Source: Eledone cirrhosa (taxonomy: Eukaryota > Mollusca > Cephalopoda > Octopoda > Eledonidae). From it: DNA of 64,000 nt. A program made the translations under genes and the position numbers. The stretch's first letter is position 1, and every line of letters starts with the position of its first letter. The notes below the pieces were generated by a model. That model was not told where the DNA came from, searched no databases, and was given only the letters and a program-made list of their open reading frames with translations. Below are positions 1 through 11,392 of this stretch, in pieces. The stretch is taken from assembly GCA_964016885.1 (NCBI GenBank), contig OZ024740.1, forward strand, positions 303,352,248-303,416,247. Direction: 5' to 3'.

Positions 1-105
1 CCGAGGTTAACTTTGCCTTTAATCCTTATGGGGTCGATAAAATAAAGTACCAGTAATGCACTGGGTAATTGCTGGCCTTGTGCCAAAAGTAGAAACAATT
101 ATTAA
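1..105 (+). repeat. S1 SINE, 3' part cut by window edge
   Basis: Begins inside the unit just after the B-box-like region and runs through the conserved body (GGGGTCGATAAAATAAAGTA) to the 3' end AGTAGAAACAATTATT. The full unit, best seen at 56319-56510, has a tRNA-like head with the B-box-like string GAGTTCAAATCCCGCC. Confidence 0.85.
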
Positions 106-597
106 TGTTGATGTTTATCATTACTATTGTTTGTGTTATTGAGCTGGTTGACATCTTTCTCTTAAAATAAAACTCTACTTTTATCTTACAAGATCTAACT
201 AGTGTTAAAGGAATGTTAGGAGTGTGATTTAACTAAGTTTATTTACCAGAATTTCCTTTTCAAATCCAAAGAACCAGTGTTCAGTAATGTGAATATATTA
301 ACATCATACAGTATTGTTTAGTATGAGTGGAGGTAGACTGCCACATTAAACAGGAATTTCATATTAAAAACCATAAAGTATTTAGTTTTGACATCTAGAT
401 ATTCAGGTGGGAAAATTCTGCTTTTAATTACTCCAAACAAGTTGTTGATCTGCAATAAATATTACTTAATACCTGCTATTCTGGAATAAGTTTATGATAA
501 ACTATACATTTGACTTACAAATTTGTGGTATTGGGTCACTGTGTTCCTTTAACCTTATTTCTCTTTCCAGCTTTACTGCTCATTCTAAAAAGTCAGT
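106..597. other. AT-rich sequence, nothing recognised
   Basis: No coding similarity or clear repeat was seen. Confidence 0.5.
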
Positions 598-835
598 CTC
601 GGGTCATGTGGCTCATCAGGCCAGTGCTTATCCTAGTTTCCATGGCGTGAAGCGACTGAGAGTACAAGACTTCACCATGGACAGGATGCCAGTCCATTGC
701 AGGATTAAACCTCCAGCTATTGCTGGTACTAATTTTCAGCTGAGTATACTGGAGCAATATGAAATGAAGTGTTTTGCTCAAAAACACAACCCAGTCTAGG
801 AATCAAACCCAACCCACAACATTTTGGCAGAGTTG
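598..835 (-). repeat. S3 SINE
   Basis: Read on the minus strand it has a degraded head, the string CTTGAGCAAAACACTTCA-like (here slightly changed), then a body about a dilution-like series of fixed words ending near CATGTGGCTCATCAGGCC reversed. The same body recurs at 46985-47235 and, interrupted, at 38566-39125. The open frame over it (494-799) is not a gene. Confidence 0.7.
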
Positions 836-1012
836 TAAGGGGGACTGCTCATTGGGCCATCTTATATTATTTTTTGTATGCAAAGAAAATGGTAGCCATT
901 CATTTAACCTTTCTCCATTCCTAGAAGAAGAAAAAGGATCCTGTATACCCCCCCCCCCCCCATGTCTATTTTCATGGTGCAACATAGCCAAATTTAAAGA
1001 GTGATAAGAACT

Positions 1013-1165
1013 AACTCCAGTACTTGACTGGTACTTTATTTATACAAACAAGAAAGGATGAAAGCAAAGTTAACCTTAGCAGAATTTAAACCCAGAACAC
1101 AGTGTGCTCAGATGAATATGACAAAGCAATGTATCTGACACCCAATTCCAATTTTCCACCTTGTC
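1013..1165 (-). repeat. S1 SINE, diverged
   Basis: Recognisable by ACTGGTACTTTATTT and AAAGTTAACCTTAGC. The head is badly decayed. Confidence 0.65.
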
Positions 1166-1975
1166 TCAATCGAACAAATTATTATCAAGAACAGGTTGTA
1201 GAGATTCACCTCTATGTTCTTGTGGTGACTCTCCAGAATCTCTTTAGCACTACTTGTTCCAATGTAGAAACTATCAGTCTGAGAGAGAGGCTATATTGAA
1301 ACAAATCTTTTAAAAAACTACCAAGATTAGACGTTCAATATATGATTAAAGGTCTACCAAATATAAACAAAATATTTGAGTACATGTAAACTATGAAAAG
1401 ATTCAACAGGAACTTCTAGATGTTTTACAGCTTCCCTTGTTTCCTAGTTTCTTTTTCATTTTTCGTTTTCTTATGCATAATCTGCCTCTCTGCTTCAATA
1501 TTTGAATTTTTTTTTTTTTTTCACTTTAAAAATTTTGTTCTTATTACTTGTCTCACTAGCTCTTTTTGATTATCAATTGTAAGGAGTACTCAATACTTCC
1601 CCTCTGTCGTGGCTTACTAGCTCTATACGGACGTTTAAATTGATTAAATTGATAAACTAATAAATAGGACTGTCACATCACTAAAAAACTGGGTCTCTAC
1701 ATTTTCTTGTGCTATATTTCTGACAATAATGTCTGGCATTATCTCCAAACATAGAGCAGAAGAAGTAGAAAACCAAGAAATTATTTTGTAGTATTTTGTT
1801 ACGTTCCTGTACATTCTGACCCTTCTGGAGTCAACTTTCCCTTTCCTGTTATAATCAACTATTTAAAAATAAATTTTTTTTCATCAGATTGATTGGAGGA
1901 AAGAGCCACTGTGTTGATGGCCTTCACAGACTCAGCACACCCCTCTCGGCATAACAACAACCAGTCTGTACCAAT
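1166..1975. other. Non-coding spacer
   Basis: Contains a T-run near 1507-1521 and AT-rich sequence. No gene or clear repeat was seen. Confidence 0.5.
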
Positions 1976-2389
1976 TATTCTCGAGTCTCAATTAATGCCC
2001 CCCCCCCCCCCCCCCCTTCCTCAGCTGAATGATTAATTTTTCAGATTTTTCCCCAACCTCCCCCGCTCTTCTTCCACCTCCACCAACCCCTGTTTATTAA
2101 ATTATGCTAATCTATCTCCACTGAAATTTTATTTTAAGTGGTAGCATTCCTGCGGTAATTAATTTTTTTTATACAATAAAAAATATACATGACATAAAAA
2201 GTACATTACTCGAAATCCCATAGGTTATAAAATAAATAGGATGGGTTGGGTCTGAATATGTAAACTAAACAACTAATTCTGGTTAAAAAAAAAAAAAATC
2301 AAGTGACAAGCTTGAAAAATGACCGACCCTCCCCCCTTCGCTTATTCTCCCCCCCCCCCATACCCCTATTATTCAGGACCAAAAAGTAC
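1976..2389. mobile_element. MITE-A copy
   Basis: Starts with a relative of TACTCTCGGGTCTCGAATAAT and ends with its inverted form (ATTATTCAGGACC...AGTA). The interior carries the family block AGTGGTAGCATTCCTGC and AAACTAAACAACTAATTCTG. Two poly-C runs (about 17 and 11 nt) have grown inside it. No coding capacity, so mobilisation would need another element's transposase. Confidence 0.7.
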
Positions 2390-2768
2390 TGGTAAAGGAG
2401 CCACAATGTCACCAGGTTGCAGCTACCATATCAGGTAGTTTCTAGAAGCTGGGGTGTTTAGGTGAAGAACAACTTCATGCCAATCAGTCAGGCTGTCATT
2501 TTTTGTGGGGTCTTTATTCAAGGATGTCTATATATAGCAGCAGCTGGATCATTGCCCCAAATGTGGAAGCACTACCCTTTATGCATCACATTTGAGCTTT
2601 GTAGAGAGTTCATAATTGTTGGGTGCAAAAGTAGTTTCTAACCCTGAAAAAGAGGGCTAGTGTTTATGGACAGTTTTTGCTATGTTGAAGATGTGCATGA
2701 ACTGCAGTTAAGATAATTAAATATGCACTGAATTGTATTAAAGTATTGGGTGATTGTGTACAATATGT

Positions 2769-3056
2769 ATTCTCGAGGCCCAAATAACAGAGGTGGTGAT
2801 AAGCGGAGTGGTGGTTGTAAATCAGTAATTTTTCTAGGTTGTCTCCGTTGGTTTTTTAAAAACCAGAATTAGTCATTTAGTTTACATATGGGATTTCTTG
2901 TAATGTACTTTTTTTGTCAGGTATAATGTTTTTTAATGTATAAAGAAAATTAATTGTTGCAGGAATGCTACCACTTAAAATAAAATTTCACCAGAGATAG
3001 ATTTACAAAATTTAATGAGCAGGGTGGGAGAGATTATTCGAAACCTGAGAGAACTA
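2769..3056. mobile_element. MITE-A copy, opposite orientation
   Basis: Carries the family blocks in reverse complement (CAGAATTAGTCATTTAGTTT, GCAGGAATGCTACCACTTAA) and ends in ATTATTCGAAACCTGAGAGA. It is shorter than the neighbouring copy. Confidence 0.7.
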
Positions 3057-3489
3057 TGTGAGTTGTATTAGAGTAGTATGAGATGATAGAATTTGTACCG
3101 TGATTTACAGAATAATGTCGCTATAATTTAGGTCACGTGAAGCTGTGCTATGGTTCTTATGATTTTGTTGTTCATTGTTTTTATATATAATACCCAGTAC
3201 CATTTTTACCATCACTCTCGGCATTTTGCTTATTTCCATTTCAAATAGCCTGTAATTTGGTAGCTCTGCTTCATATTCCTTCTAGCTGATATTTTAGTTG
3301 GAATAGGTCTAGATGTTTATCAGAGTGTCTAGGTTTTCATTTCTGTCTTTGATTGGAATATCTGATTACTTCACTTTTGACTCATTTCTCAGGCAGGACA
3401 GTCATGTCACTGTCACATCTTCAGTTTGGAGTATGCTTATACCACTGATTCTCTGTTATATACTCTCGGGTCTCGAATAATCGTCTATG
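3057..3489. other. Spacer with a MITE-A end fragment
   Basis: Mostly unrecognised. At 3460-3485 there is an isolated near-perfect MITE-A terminus (TACTCTCGGGTCTCGAATAAT). Confidence 0.5.
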
Positions 3490-4135
3490 TTGTAGATATT
3501 ATGTCGGCCTCTTCACTTTTCACCACCACACATACAAACAACAGGCCTACACATGGGATCCAGTCTTTCAGGCCTTCTGGCCATCACCTATATGGACCAA
3601 CTGGAACGTCGAGTGCTCAACACCTGCTGCTCCTGTAATAGAGAAAAACGAATACCCAACATCCACAGTGTATCATCTAAGGGATTGAAGGCACCACAGG
3701 CATAAGACCTCCTCTAACACCTGCTTCATGAAAGCAGGTAGGACTGGACATACAATTAGCTCACTCTGGCCCTATCTAAAAAGCGATCCAGAGACAACAA
3801 CAATCAATGCACACTGACTAACTACCCTATCCGCGACAAGTATGTGCCACAGACACATAGGGTATACGGGATTGAATGCAACAAATGTAAGGAGTTCTAC
3901 GTTGATAGTATGACTCAACCACTCCACACATGCATTAAAGAACACCTTAACACACACGCATCCTCATTCAAAAAACACATTGACAAATGCAGAAACGCCA
4001 AAAAATATAACAGTCAATATTGAAGCCAGAGAAATGTGGGCAATTTAAGAATAAAAGAAGCCTTGCTTATACCTAGACTCAACCCACAAAACAATAACAG
4101 AATGGAACTCAGCACACAATACTTGACATAAAAGG
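3490..4135 (+). mobile_element. Penelope-like retroelement fragment (RT end and GIY-YIG endonuclease), decayed
   Basis: Two pieces of a Penelope-like protein can be read on the + strand. Around 3570-3690 the translation LLAITYMDQLERRVLNTCC resembles the reverse-transcriptase segment of this class. Around 3855-4020 the translation contains VYGIECNKCKEFYVDSMTQP followed by an IKEHLNTHASSFKKH segment, the layout of a Penelope GIY-YIG nuclease (substrate: target DNA for terminal integration). The usual second YIG is YVD here. Stop codons and frame changes separate the pieces, so it is a dead 3' fragment. It ends at a CT microsatellite. Confidence 0.75.
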
Positions 4136-4137
4136 AT

Positions 4138-4200
<63 letters not shown>
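4138..4200. repeat. (CT)n microsatellite
   Basis: About 28 CT dinucleotides followed by a short CA run, directly after the Penelope-like fragment. Confidence 0.95.
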
Positions 4201-4203
<3 letters not shown>

Positions 4204-4417
4204 ATTGAGAGTTCCTTATACTCTGACGAATAGAATTTTATGTCCCAAAAAACAAAGATTACCAGGTAACTAATTTTTTGTTGCCTTCATCTTACCGTCC
4301 ATTTTGCATTGTCTTAGCCTTCTTACATATATCACTTTCCACATTATATATATATACAATGATTCAAGCAAACTACAACATTCTATTTGGTGACATATTG
4401 TTACTGTGTTTTATGTT

Positions 4418-4567
4418 CTGAGTTCAAATCCTGCTGAGGTTAGCTTTGCTTTTCATCCTTACGGTGTTGATAAATAAAGTACCAGTAATGCACAAGGGTT
4501 GATTTAATCGACTTTCCCCTACACAAAAATTGCTGGCCTTGTGCCTATAGTAGAAACAATTATTATT
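4418..4567 (+). repeat. S1 SINE, long-body variant
   Basis: Carries the extra segment GGGTTGATTTAATCGACTTT between the TAAAGTACCAGTAATGC block and the 3' end. This insert marks a subfamily also seen at 10800-10905, 10940-11160, 18672-18892 and 51057-51265. Confidence 0.8.
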
Positions 4568-4932
4568 ATTATACTGATATAACATACAATCTAGTGTGCT
4601 TTCTACTTGAAAGCTTTCACTCACCAACACTGTTTCCTATTGGCTTAGACAACATTCTAAACACTTTATCCTGTGTTTCTTCCCGAGATTTATATCCTCA
4701 TGGAAACTCATCCCTGCTCATGTCTCCTTAATACCCATTCATACTCCAGCTTCTATTCCACAACAATTCACAGAATATAACTACATTAACTTAATCTAGT
4801 TATCACTATCCTCCAGTCTTAGAGAGCCTGAAAAGTCTATAGGCTCTGTCCCCATCTGTAACTTAATCAGAGAAAAAAATGTTGGTTTTAATTCCCTATA
4901 TTAACAACTTACTTCTGTTTACAGATCTTTAA

Positions 4933-5148
4933 CCCTTTCATGACTGCATTTCTAATTAAATATATTCTCTTTTAATTAATTAATGAAGAATTTTGAGGGA
5001 TTTACTAAAATTATTAATTATTTCATTACAAAGATAGTAACTTAATGTAAGGTTCTTATATAAAATTATGGTGGAAGATTTTAATTTAAATGGGTGGCTT
5101 TATTTCATAGAACCAGAACTGGTTTTGGCCAGGTTGGTAACTAAAGGG
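4933..5148. mobile_element. MITE-B, uninterrupted copy
   Basis: Flanked on the left by TTAA, starts CCCTTTCATGACTG and ends GGTAACTAAAGGG. The interior (TTTGAGGGATTTACTAAAAT, GTAACTTAATGTAAGG, TTATATAAAATTATG) is intact. It serves as the empty-site reference for the interrupted copies at 55666-56050 and 62119-62543. Confidence 0.75.
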
Positions 5149-5279
5149 TTGATATTGAAAGTTTCAAGAAAATAAAGTATTAAAGGATTCATTAACATCA
5201 TCATCATCATCATCAATAGCAGTAGCAGCATTGTCATCATTGTGTTGTCATTGTCATCACTTTTCTAACTAGTTAAGTG

Positions 5280-5545
5280 GTTATGGATTGGCAGAATCAT
5301 TGGAGCATTGGACAAAATATTACTTTTGTCATATTTCTTCCTTGGAAGAATTGCTGGACAGATTTTACAGGCAAAACCAACTGGCAGGAGACCCAGGGGT
5401 AGACCCCGGGCAAGATGGTTGGATAACATCCATGGGCTTGGCTGGTCTTATTTGGGGGACCCAGCTGGATCAGTTGGAGACGGTTGCTTCTGACAGGACT
5501 CGCTGGAAGGAGTGTTTGAGGGCTCTGTACACATGACCCTTTTCA
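5280..5545 (+). mobile_element. LINE 3'-end fragment (C-terminus of a non-LTR polyprotein)
   Basis: The translation RIAGQILQAKPTGRRPRGRP followed by RARWLDNIHGLGWSYLG and a DRTRWKECLRALYT-type end is the classic tail of endonuclease/RT-type LINE proteins. It is frameshifted once near 5490. It is the same family as 6870-7345. Confidence 0.65.
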
Positions 5546-5589
5546 GAATAAGTGGATGAAGAAGAAAAGAATCTTTCTTCCTGCTCTTT

Positions 5590-5707
5590 ATGTTATGAGT
5601 TCAAATTCCATCAAGGTCAACTACTTTGCCTTTCTTCCTTTCAGGATTCAACCCAAGTACAGGGGTTGATTTTCTGGCCTAGTGCCTAAAATAGAAACTA
5701 TTATTCT
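5590..5707 (+). repeat. S1 SINE, degenerate
   Basis: ATGAGTTCAAATTCC, CTTTGCCTTT and the 3' end TAGAAACTATTATT remain. The central part is deleted. A second vague S1-like block follows at about 5760-5830. Confidence 0.55.
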
Positions 5708-6045
5708 AACTAGTGTGTAAGAGATTCAATAAGACAGGTATGCAGTTAGATCACATTATATTGAGGTCAAAGCCTGCTGAGACAACTTTGCCTTGCAATC
5801 CTCCAGATTTGATCAAATAAATTCCATTCAGTCGTCATTGATTCACTGCTGAATGGGGGCCTTTTATACTATTGCCAACTTATCTATGCTGGTTGTAGAC
5901 CTACCTGTCCACACTGGTCAACAGCTGATCAAACTGGCTGCTCCCATGGTCAGATGATTAACCCTGACCATCAGCAGAGGCAGAATTTAAACTTAGAATG
6001 CAAAAAGCTGAAATATATACTAAAGGGCATCTCAGTCAACAATCT

Positions 6046-6345
6046 AATAATTGTTTCTACTCTTGGCACAAGGCCAGCAATTATCCCAGTGCACTACTGG
6101 TTCTTTATTTTATCGACCCCGTAAGGATGAAAGGAAAAGTTAACCTTGGCAGGATTTAAACTCAGACCATAAAGGGCCATAACTCTTTGCTGCAAAGCAT
6201 AGCATCCGACCCTCTACCGATACTGCCAATCCACCGTCAACAATCTAATAATACCAAAAATCCACTGCACTTGACTGGTTCTTCGTTTATTGACCTTGAA
6301 AAGATAAAAGGCAAATTTAACTTTGGCAATTCAATGCTCAAACAA
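6046..6345 (-). repeat. S1 SINE copy plus a partial S1 copy
   Basis: 6046-6238 is a near full-length unit ending in the head GACCCTCTACCGATACTGCC (as read on +). 6240-6345 is a second, decayed partial unit abutting its head. Confidence 0.8.
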
Positions 6346-6869
6346 ACAGATGACTGCTATTTCATGTATTAGTTGCAGTTTGATTAACTCTAGCTCTCTC
6401 TCTTTCCAACAAACATGTAGACATTGTTGCTGTTATTCCTTTATTTAGCTCTTATTTCTTACAGGTTAGACTGGTTTTATTGATTTGATTAGTTTTGTAT
6501 TGTTCATCTACAAAGAAATATAACATGAGAATCAGAGCATGGATAGCATACTAAATGCCAAAAATGAACTATGTTAGTCTAGTTTAGTGTGGTTATTTAA
6601 AACAGGTAGATTTATACAACTTGTTATAGGTGTTTAAAAACTATGCTAACTATATGATAGCAAATCAGCTGGCATTGACATAGAAAAAGATAGTAAAGTA
6701 ACAGAGTACCAGATTAAAAACCTTGCATTATTTAGCTTTGTCACATCAAAGCAGCAGATAAGAGAGAAAGATCAAATAAGTATTTCTAAAAACCTTGCAA
6801 TATTTAGATATATGGGAAGCAAACAACAGAAACAGACGAAATGATAGGCCTTGCAATATTTAATCACAT

Positions 6870-7345
6870 CAGGGCAATTGACTCGCAAAAAGCCAAACTC
6901 GCTATCTTCAATTTGGTACTCTTGCCAACCCTTACCTATGGTCATGAAAGAATATAATCTCAGATACAAGTGGCCGAAATGGGATTCCTCCGAAGGGTCT
7001 TTGGAATAACGTTATTCGATAGTGTGTAGCTCGGAGATCAGAGAGTCACTCCAGGTAGAGCCGCTACTTCTCTGAATTGAGAGATCACAGATATGAGCAT
7101 GTGGTTAGAATGTCTCTGGAAAGAATTGCTGGACAGATTTTATGGGCAAAACCAACTAGCAGGAGACCCAGGTGTAGAACTCAAGCAAGATGGTTGGACA
7201 ACATTCATGAACTTGGCTGGTCCTGCTTAGGTGTCCAGCCAGATCAGTTGGAAATGGTTGCTTCTAATAGGATACTGTGAAAGGAATGTTTGAGGACTCT
7301 GCCCCAATGACCCTCTTAGGAATAAGTGGGCAAAGGGTTGTGGAT
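6870..7345 (+). mobile_element. LINE 3'-end fragment
   Basis: Reading across frames gives KAKLAIFNLVLLPTLTYGHE, then QVAEMGFLRRVFGITLFD, then RMSLERIAGQILWAKPTSRR and RWLDNIHELGWSCLGVQPD. This order (post-RT region, then the GRPRxRWxDNI tail) is typical of RTE- and CR1-type LINEs. Several stops and frameshifts are present. It is a longer sister of the fragment at 5280-5545. Confidence 0.7.
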
Positions 7346-7904
7346 GACAAAAATGGACAAAATATACTAGATGAAGTAATTGACTCTTGGTATTTATTTA
7401 TTTAATTGATGAACTAAAGGCATTGGAATATTTAGTCATATCAAAGCATTGGATGACAAAAATTAAATTAATTAGTTTTGCCCTTCCACATTCTAAGTTC
7501 AAATATTACCAGTGTCAGCTTTACCTTTTTATCTAATATCAATTAAATAAATACCAGTCATGTAATAGGTTGTGCAATTCTCTTTATTCTGAAATTTTAA
7601 TAAGCTCTTAGGAGTTGTATTTACCTTTCATCTTTCTAATTAAAATGATACTATTGGAGTCATTTTTGTTTTCCATTTATGTAAGATTGATAATGTAAGT
7701 AGCTGTCATATTATGAGGTAAATCTAATTGATTATGCTCCTTTCCTAGAAATGTTTTCCTCTTTTTTCGTGTAAGAAATCATTATTCATGAAAAGGAAAT
7801 AAATGCACTTCTCAACTATGATGGTTCTGTAAGCAATACCCCATGGGAAAAGTCTCCATATTTGCAGCCTGCGTTGTATCTAACTTCACACTGCACACAC
7901 TCAT
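7346..7904. other. Spacer
   Basis: A faint S1-like block lies at about 7485-7565. The rest is unrecognised AT-rich sequence. Confidence 0.45.
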
Positions 7905-8283
7905 CACAGTTTTACATCCATTCTTCCATGCTAGCATGGGTTAGACGGGTTGTCCTGTTGTGGGCAGTGTCCGGTCAGCTGACCTTGTCTTGCTCATACG
8001 GGAACAGATTCTGGCTTGATTTCTACAGCTGGATGCCCTTCCTAACACCAACCTCATTTACGGTGAGTGCTGGGTGCTTTTTTGCTATGGCACCTCCACG
8101 ACCACTTTACAGTGGAATGATAGGGACCCCAGTCCTATCATCTCATTTCTACAGCAGAGTAAACTGGAGCAATGTGAAATAAAGTGTCTTGCTCAAGGAA
8201 ACAACACATAACCCGGTCCGAGAATTGAACTCACAACCTTTCAATTGCAAGCCCAATACTCTAACCACTAAGCCATGCACCTA
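7905..8283 (-). repeat. S2 SINE, full composite copy
   Basis: On the minus strand the order is: a tRNA-like head with a box-A-like GGCTTAGTGGTTAGAG and a box-B-like GGTTGTGAGTTCAATTC; the stretch CTTGAGCAAGACACTTTATT; a body with AAAGCACCCAGCACTCACCG and GGTTGGTGTTAGGAAGGGC; then the tail CCCATGCTAGCATGGAAGAA and GGATGTAAAA. The tail resembles the 3' end of the RTE-type LINE at 19243-22098. This is the most complete S2 in the window. Confidence 0.8.
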
Positions 8284-8519
8284 GGTAAATAAATCTCCAG
8301 AACAATCATTTTCCACTCCATTAGGCTCACTGACATGTACATATATTCACCATGTACAAAGCACCTTTGTTTGCTTCAAACCAACAAGATTATTGGCCCT
8401 CATAATATTACAACTATTACCCTCAAATAATATTCTACTTATCTAACTATTATCCTTGCCAAATTCTTCATTCTTTCTACCTCTGCAGGGTTATATTAGG
8501 ACATTTAGATACACTTAAG

Positions 8520-9720
8520 TGCCTCAATCCCAATAAAGGCCATCCTTCAGATTCTGCCAAATATCATTCTATTGCAATCACATTTAATATTGCAAAGGTA
8601 GTGGAGACGGCTATTAAAAACTTTCTCCAAAATCTTTAATCTCTCACCCTCATGAATGACCACCAGTATGGCTTCCATAAATCTAGATCATTGGAGAGAC
8701 CTACTCTCTCATGTCACTTCCCTGTAGACTCTCATTTTCAAGAAACTTGGTGAAACCTTTTGACCATATCTGGTACATGGGTCTCTTGTCAAAACTACCT
8801 ACATATGGTCTCCACCCACCTCTCATCTTTTAGGTTGATGGCTTTGTCAGATCACACCATCACAGTAGATGGTGCTTGATCACATCAGTTTGTGCTGATG
8901 GAACTCTGTCTCACTCTCACGCTATTAATTCTAGTCTGCCTCAGGGTTTCGTTTTGCTCCTCAACATTTTTCTCATACATCAACAACCTCCTACAATACT
9001 TAGTCCTACATAGATAATACTGCTCTTTATTTCTCTCTAACATTCCTTGCTCAATCATCCTCCATGTGCAACTTAGATACTTCAGGCCAAACCTTTACTG
9101 GCTCTCTAACCAACGACCTAGAAGACACCCCTCTATAGTCTCATGCCAATTTTTTTCTCCTTCAACAATACAAAAGTCAGTGCACACATCAAGAAAATAT
9201 TGTCATACACATCTTCCTCTTGAACATGATCACAAATATTTACAACCTTGAAGTTCACTACTAATGCTAAGTTTTACTATCTCTGAGGATCTCTCCTGGC
9301 AAAAACAAATCCCAAACAGCCAAAACTACATCTCAAAGAGCAAGAATATACTTCTCCCAACAACTCTCTACAAATCTCAGTGAAGTATTGCTCTCACATC
9401 TGAGTCAGTGCTGTTGCTATACAACCCAACATCCATAGAAATGCCACTTAACAGACTGCTTTGCATCAAGAGAAATTCTCACAAACATGCTGCTTTTTTT
9501 TTTCTACCACAACTACAGTTGCCTTTGCTCCTTGGAGCTAACTGGTCTCTCATTACATTCTCTCAGACACTGCCAGTTTACTTGTCTCTCCTTTCCTCAC
9601 CCATATTGTGTCCTCCCTAACCCCATGCTCCACACAAGTCACTAACACTCAGTTCTTCCTCCCCAAAATGCCATCCCTCTGGGATCCCCTGCCTGCATGT
9701 GTTTTTTTTTTCTGTTTATG
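8520..9720 (+). pseudogene. Decayed non-LTR reverse transcriptase
   Basis: No continuous frame survives, but ordered remnants are readable: NDHQYGFHKSRS-like near 8655, KKLGETFDHIW-like near 8740, a SLPQGFVLL segment near 8936 (relic of the VPQGSVL motif), YIDNTALYFSL near 9010 (relic of YADD), ISEDLSWQKQI near 9280 and WDPLPACVFFF near 9680 (relic of a WNxLP tail). The order matches an RT followed by a LINE C-terminal region. It is much older than the other LINEs here. Confidence 0.6.
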
Positions 9721-10221
9721 TCTATTTGTTTATATAAAATATTAACCACATCAATGATCTCAGGGCCTGAAAATGCCATTGACACAAACCAAACGAATAT
9801 TTTTTTTTTTTTTCCTGGCTTTATTGCTTTCCACCACACATCCACTTTAACTCACATAACAGCTAATGTTATGTAACTATCACTAACTACATGTGTCTGC
9901 TTTGCATGGATATCTTGTGGTGTTGTTTATCTCCATGTCAGCACTGGTTGTGCATATTGTTAATCAGTTAAAGGTTTACTTTAGTTTGCTGCAAATTTTC
10001 GCAAAGATCTATCAACTTGTAAAGATACTATAAACATTTGAATTAAAAAATTTGTTTTTAGATATTTTCTGCTAAATCGTTAGAAGATAATATGGTAACT
10101 TAGAATTGATTTCATCAGATATCCTCTATGCACAGAAATCTTTTTCCCGTTTCAGTTTCACCTAACACATCCTTCTGCTTTCATATATCAATATAGACTT
10201 ATAGTAATAACAACAGTGTTT
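9721..10221. other. Spacer, nothing recognised
   Basis: Contains T-runs at 9700-9709 and 9800-9812. No gene or repeat was identified. Confidence 0.45.
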
Positions 10222-10392
10222 CCAATTCAAATTAAAATCTTCCAACATAAGTTTATATAAGAACCTTACATTAAGTTACTATCTTAGTAATGAAATAATT
10301 AATAATTTTAGTAAATCCCTCAAAATTCTTCATTAATTAATTGAAACAGAGTGTATTTCATTAGAAATGTAGTCATGAAAGAGATCTAAGGG
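10222..10392. mobile_element. MITE-B fragment
   Basis: Reverse orientation relative to 4933-5148: TTAAAATCTTCCAACATAAG through TTCATTAGAAATGTAGTCAT. The other terminal part is missing. Confidence 0.7.
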
Positions 10393-10607
10393 TATTATAA
10401 GTGATACTGAGAGATTTATTTTGTCCCTAGACCTGCTAAACATAACAACCAAACTCCCTGAAATATTACCCTGAACTATGATGTCTAATTCTATAATATC
10501 GGATAATTTCACCTATCAACACCTACCACACCTCCAGCATTTCATGCACCATGCAACATGTATTCACATAATATAACCATGCTAATGCAGCTGCATACAT
10601 CTGTAAT

Positions 10608-10905
10608 ATAATAATAGTTTCTACTTTTTGGCACAAGGCCAGCAATTACCCAGTGCATTACTGGCACTTTATTTTATCAGCCCTGTAAGGATGAAAGGCA
10701 AAGTTAACCTCAGCGGGATTTGAACTCAGACTGTAAAGGGCTACTTTATGCTACAAAGCATGGCGTCCGACCCTCTACCGATACTGCCAATCCACTGCAC
10801 TGTAATATAATAATGATTACTGATTTAGGCACAAAGCCAACAATTTGGGTGGGGGTAGGGGAAAGTCGATCAAGCCCAGTGTGTTACTGGTGCTTATTCT
10901 TATAG
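10608..10905 (-). repeat. S1 SINE, followed by a 3' half of the long-body variant
   Basis: 10608-10798 is nearly complete. 10800-10905 restarts at the S1 3' end and continues into the GGGGAAAGTCGATCAAG variant insert before stopping. Confidence 0.8.
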
Positions 10906-10939
10906 TAATACCATCTCCAATATAAGTAGTAGTAGTAGT

Positions 10940-11160
10940 AATTTTCATACATAATGATTTTAAATTTAGACACAATACCATAGATTTGAGGGGAGGAAAG
11001 TCGATTATTCAACCCCCAGTACTTTACTGGTACTTTATTTTATTGACCACGGAAGGATGAAATGCAAAGTTGACCTCGGTGAGCCTTGACCTCAGAATGA
11101 AAAGAGCCAAAACAAATACTGCAATAGTATTTTATCTGATGCCCTAGTAACACTCAAGGG
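10940..11160 (-). repeat. S1 SINE, long-body variant
   Basis: Diverged but collinear, with AAAGTCGATTATTCAACCCC and TACTTTATTTTATTGACC. Confidence 0.75.
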
Positions 11161-11161
11161 G

Positions 11162-11392
11162 GTGGAGGTCAACTTTGCCTTTCATTCTTTCGGGGTTGAT
11201 AATAAAAAGTACCAGTTTAGTACTGGGCTTCATTCTTCCTCTATATATCTTTCTCCACTTCCTTTCTCTCAGTATTTATCCTTCTCTGGAAGAAATCTAC
11301 TCTATTCAGATCTGGAGAGATGGGCTCCGTCAGGTTTATAAATGCCCTAGAAACGCTGTATGTCAATATGACACTCCTATGACTCACAGTGT
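11162..11392 (+). repeat. S1 SINE 3' half with extended tail
   Basis: After the AAAGTACCAGT block the unit continues into CAGATCTGGAGAGATGGGCT and TGCCCTAGAAACGCTGTA. The same extension follows S1 at 36415-36650 and occurs alone at about 60960-61050, so it is a real alternative S1 3' module. Confidence 0.65.

Noticed and set aside
8200..8283. tRNA gene
   Set aside because: The box-A- and box-B-like strings belong to SINE heads that recur many times. No cloverleaf with an anticodon stem was supported here or at 44.9 and 47.2 kb.
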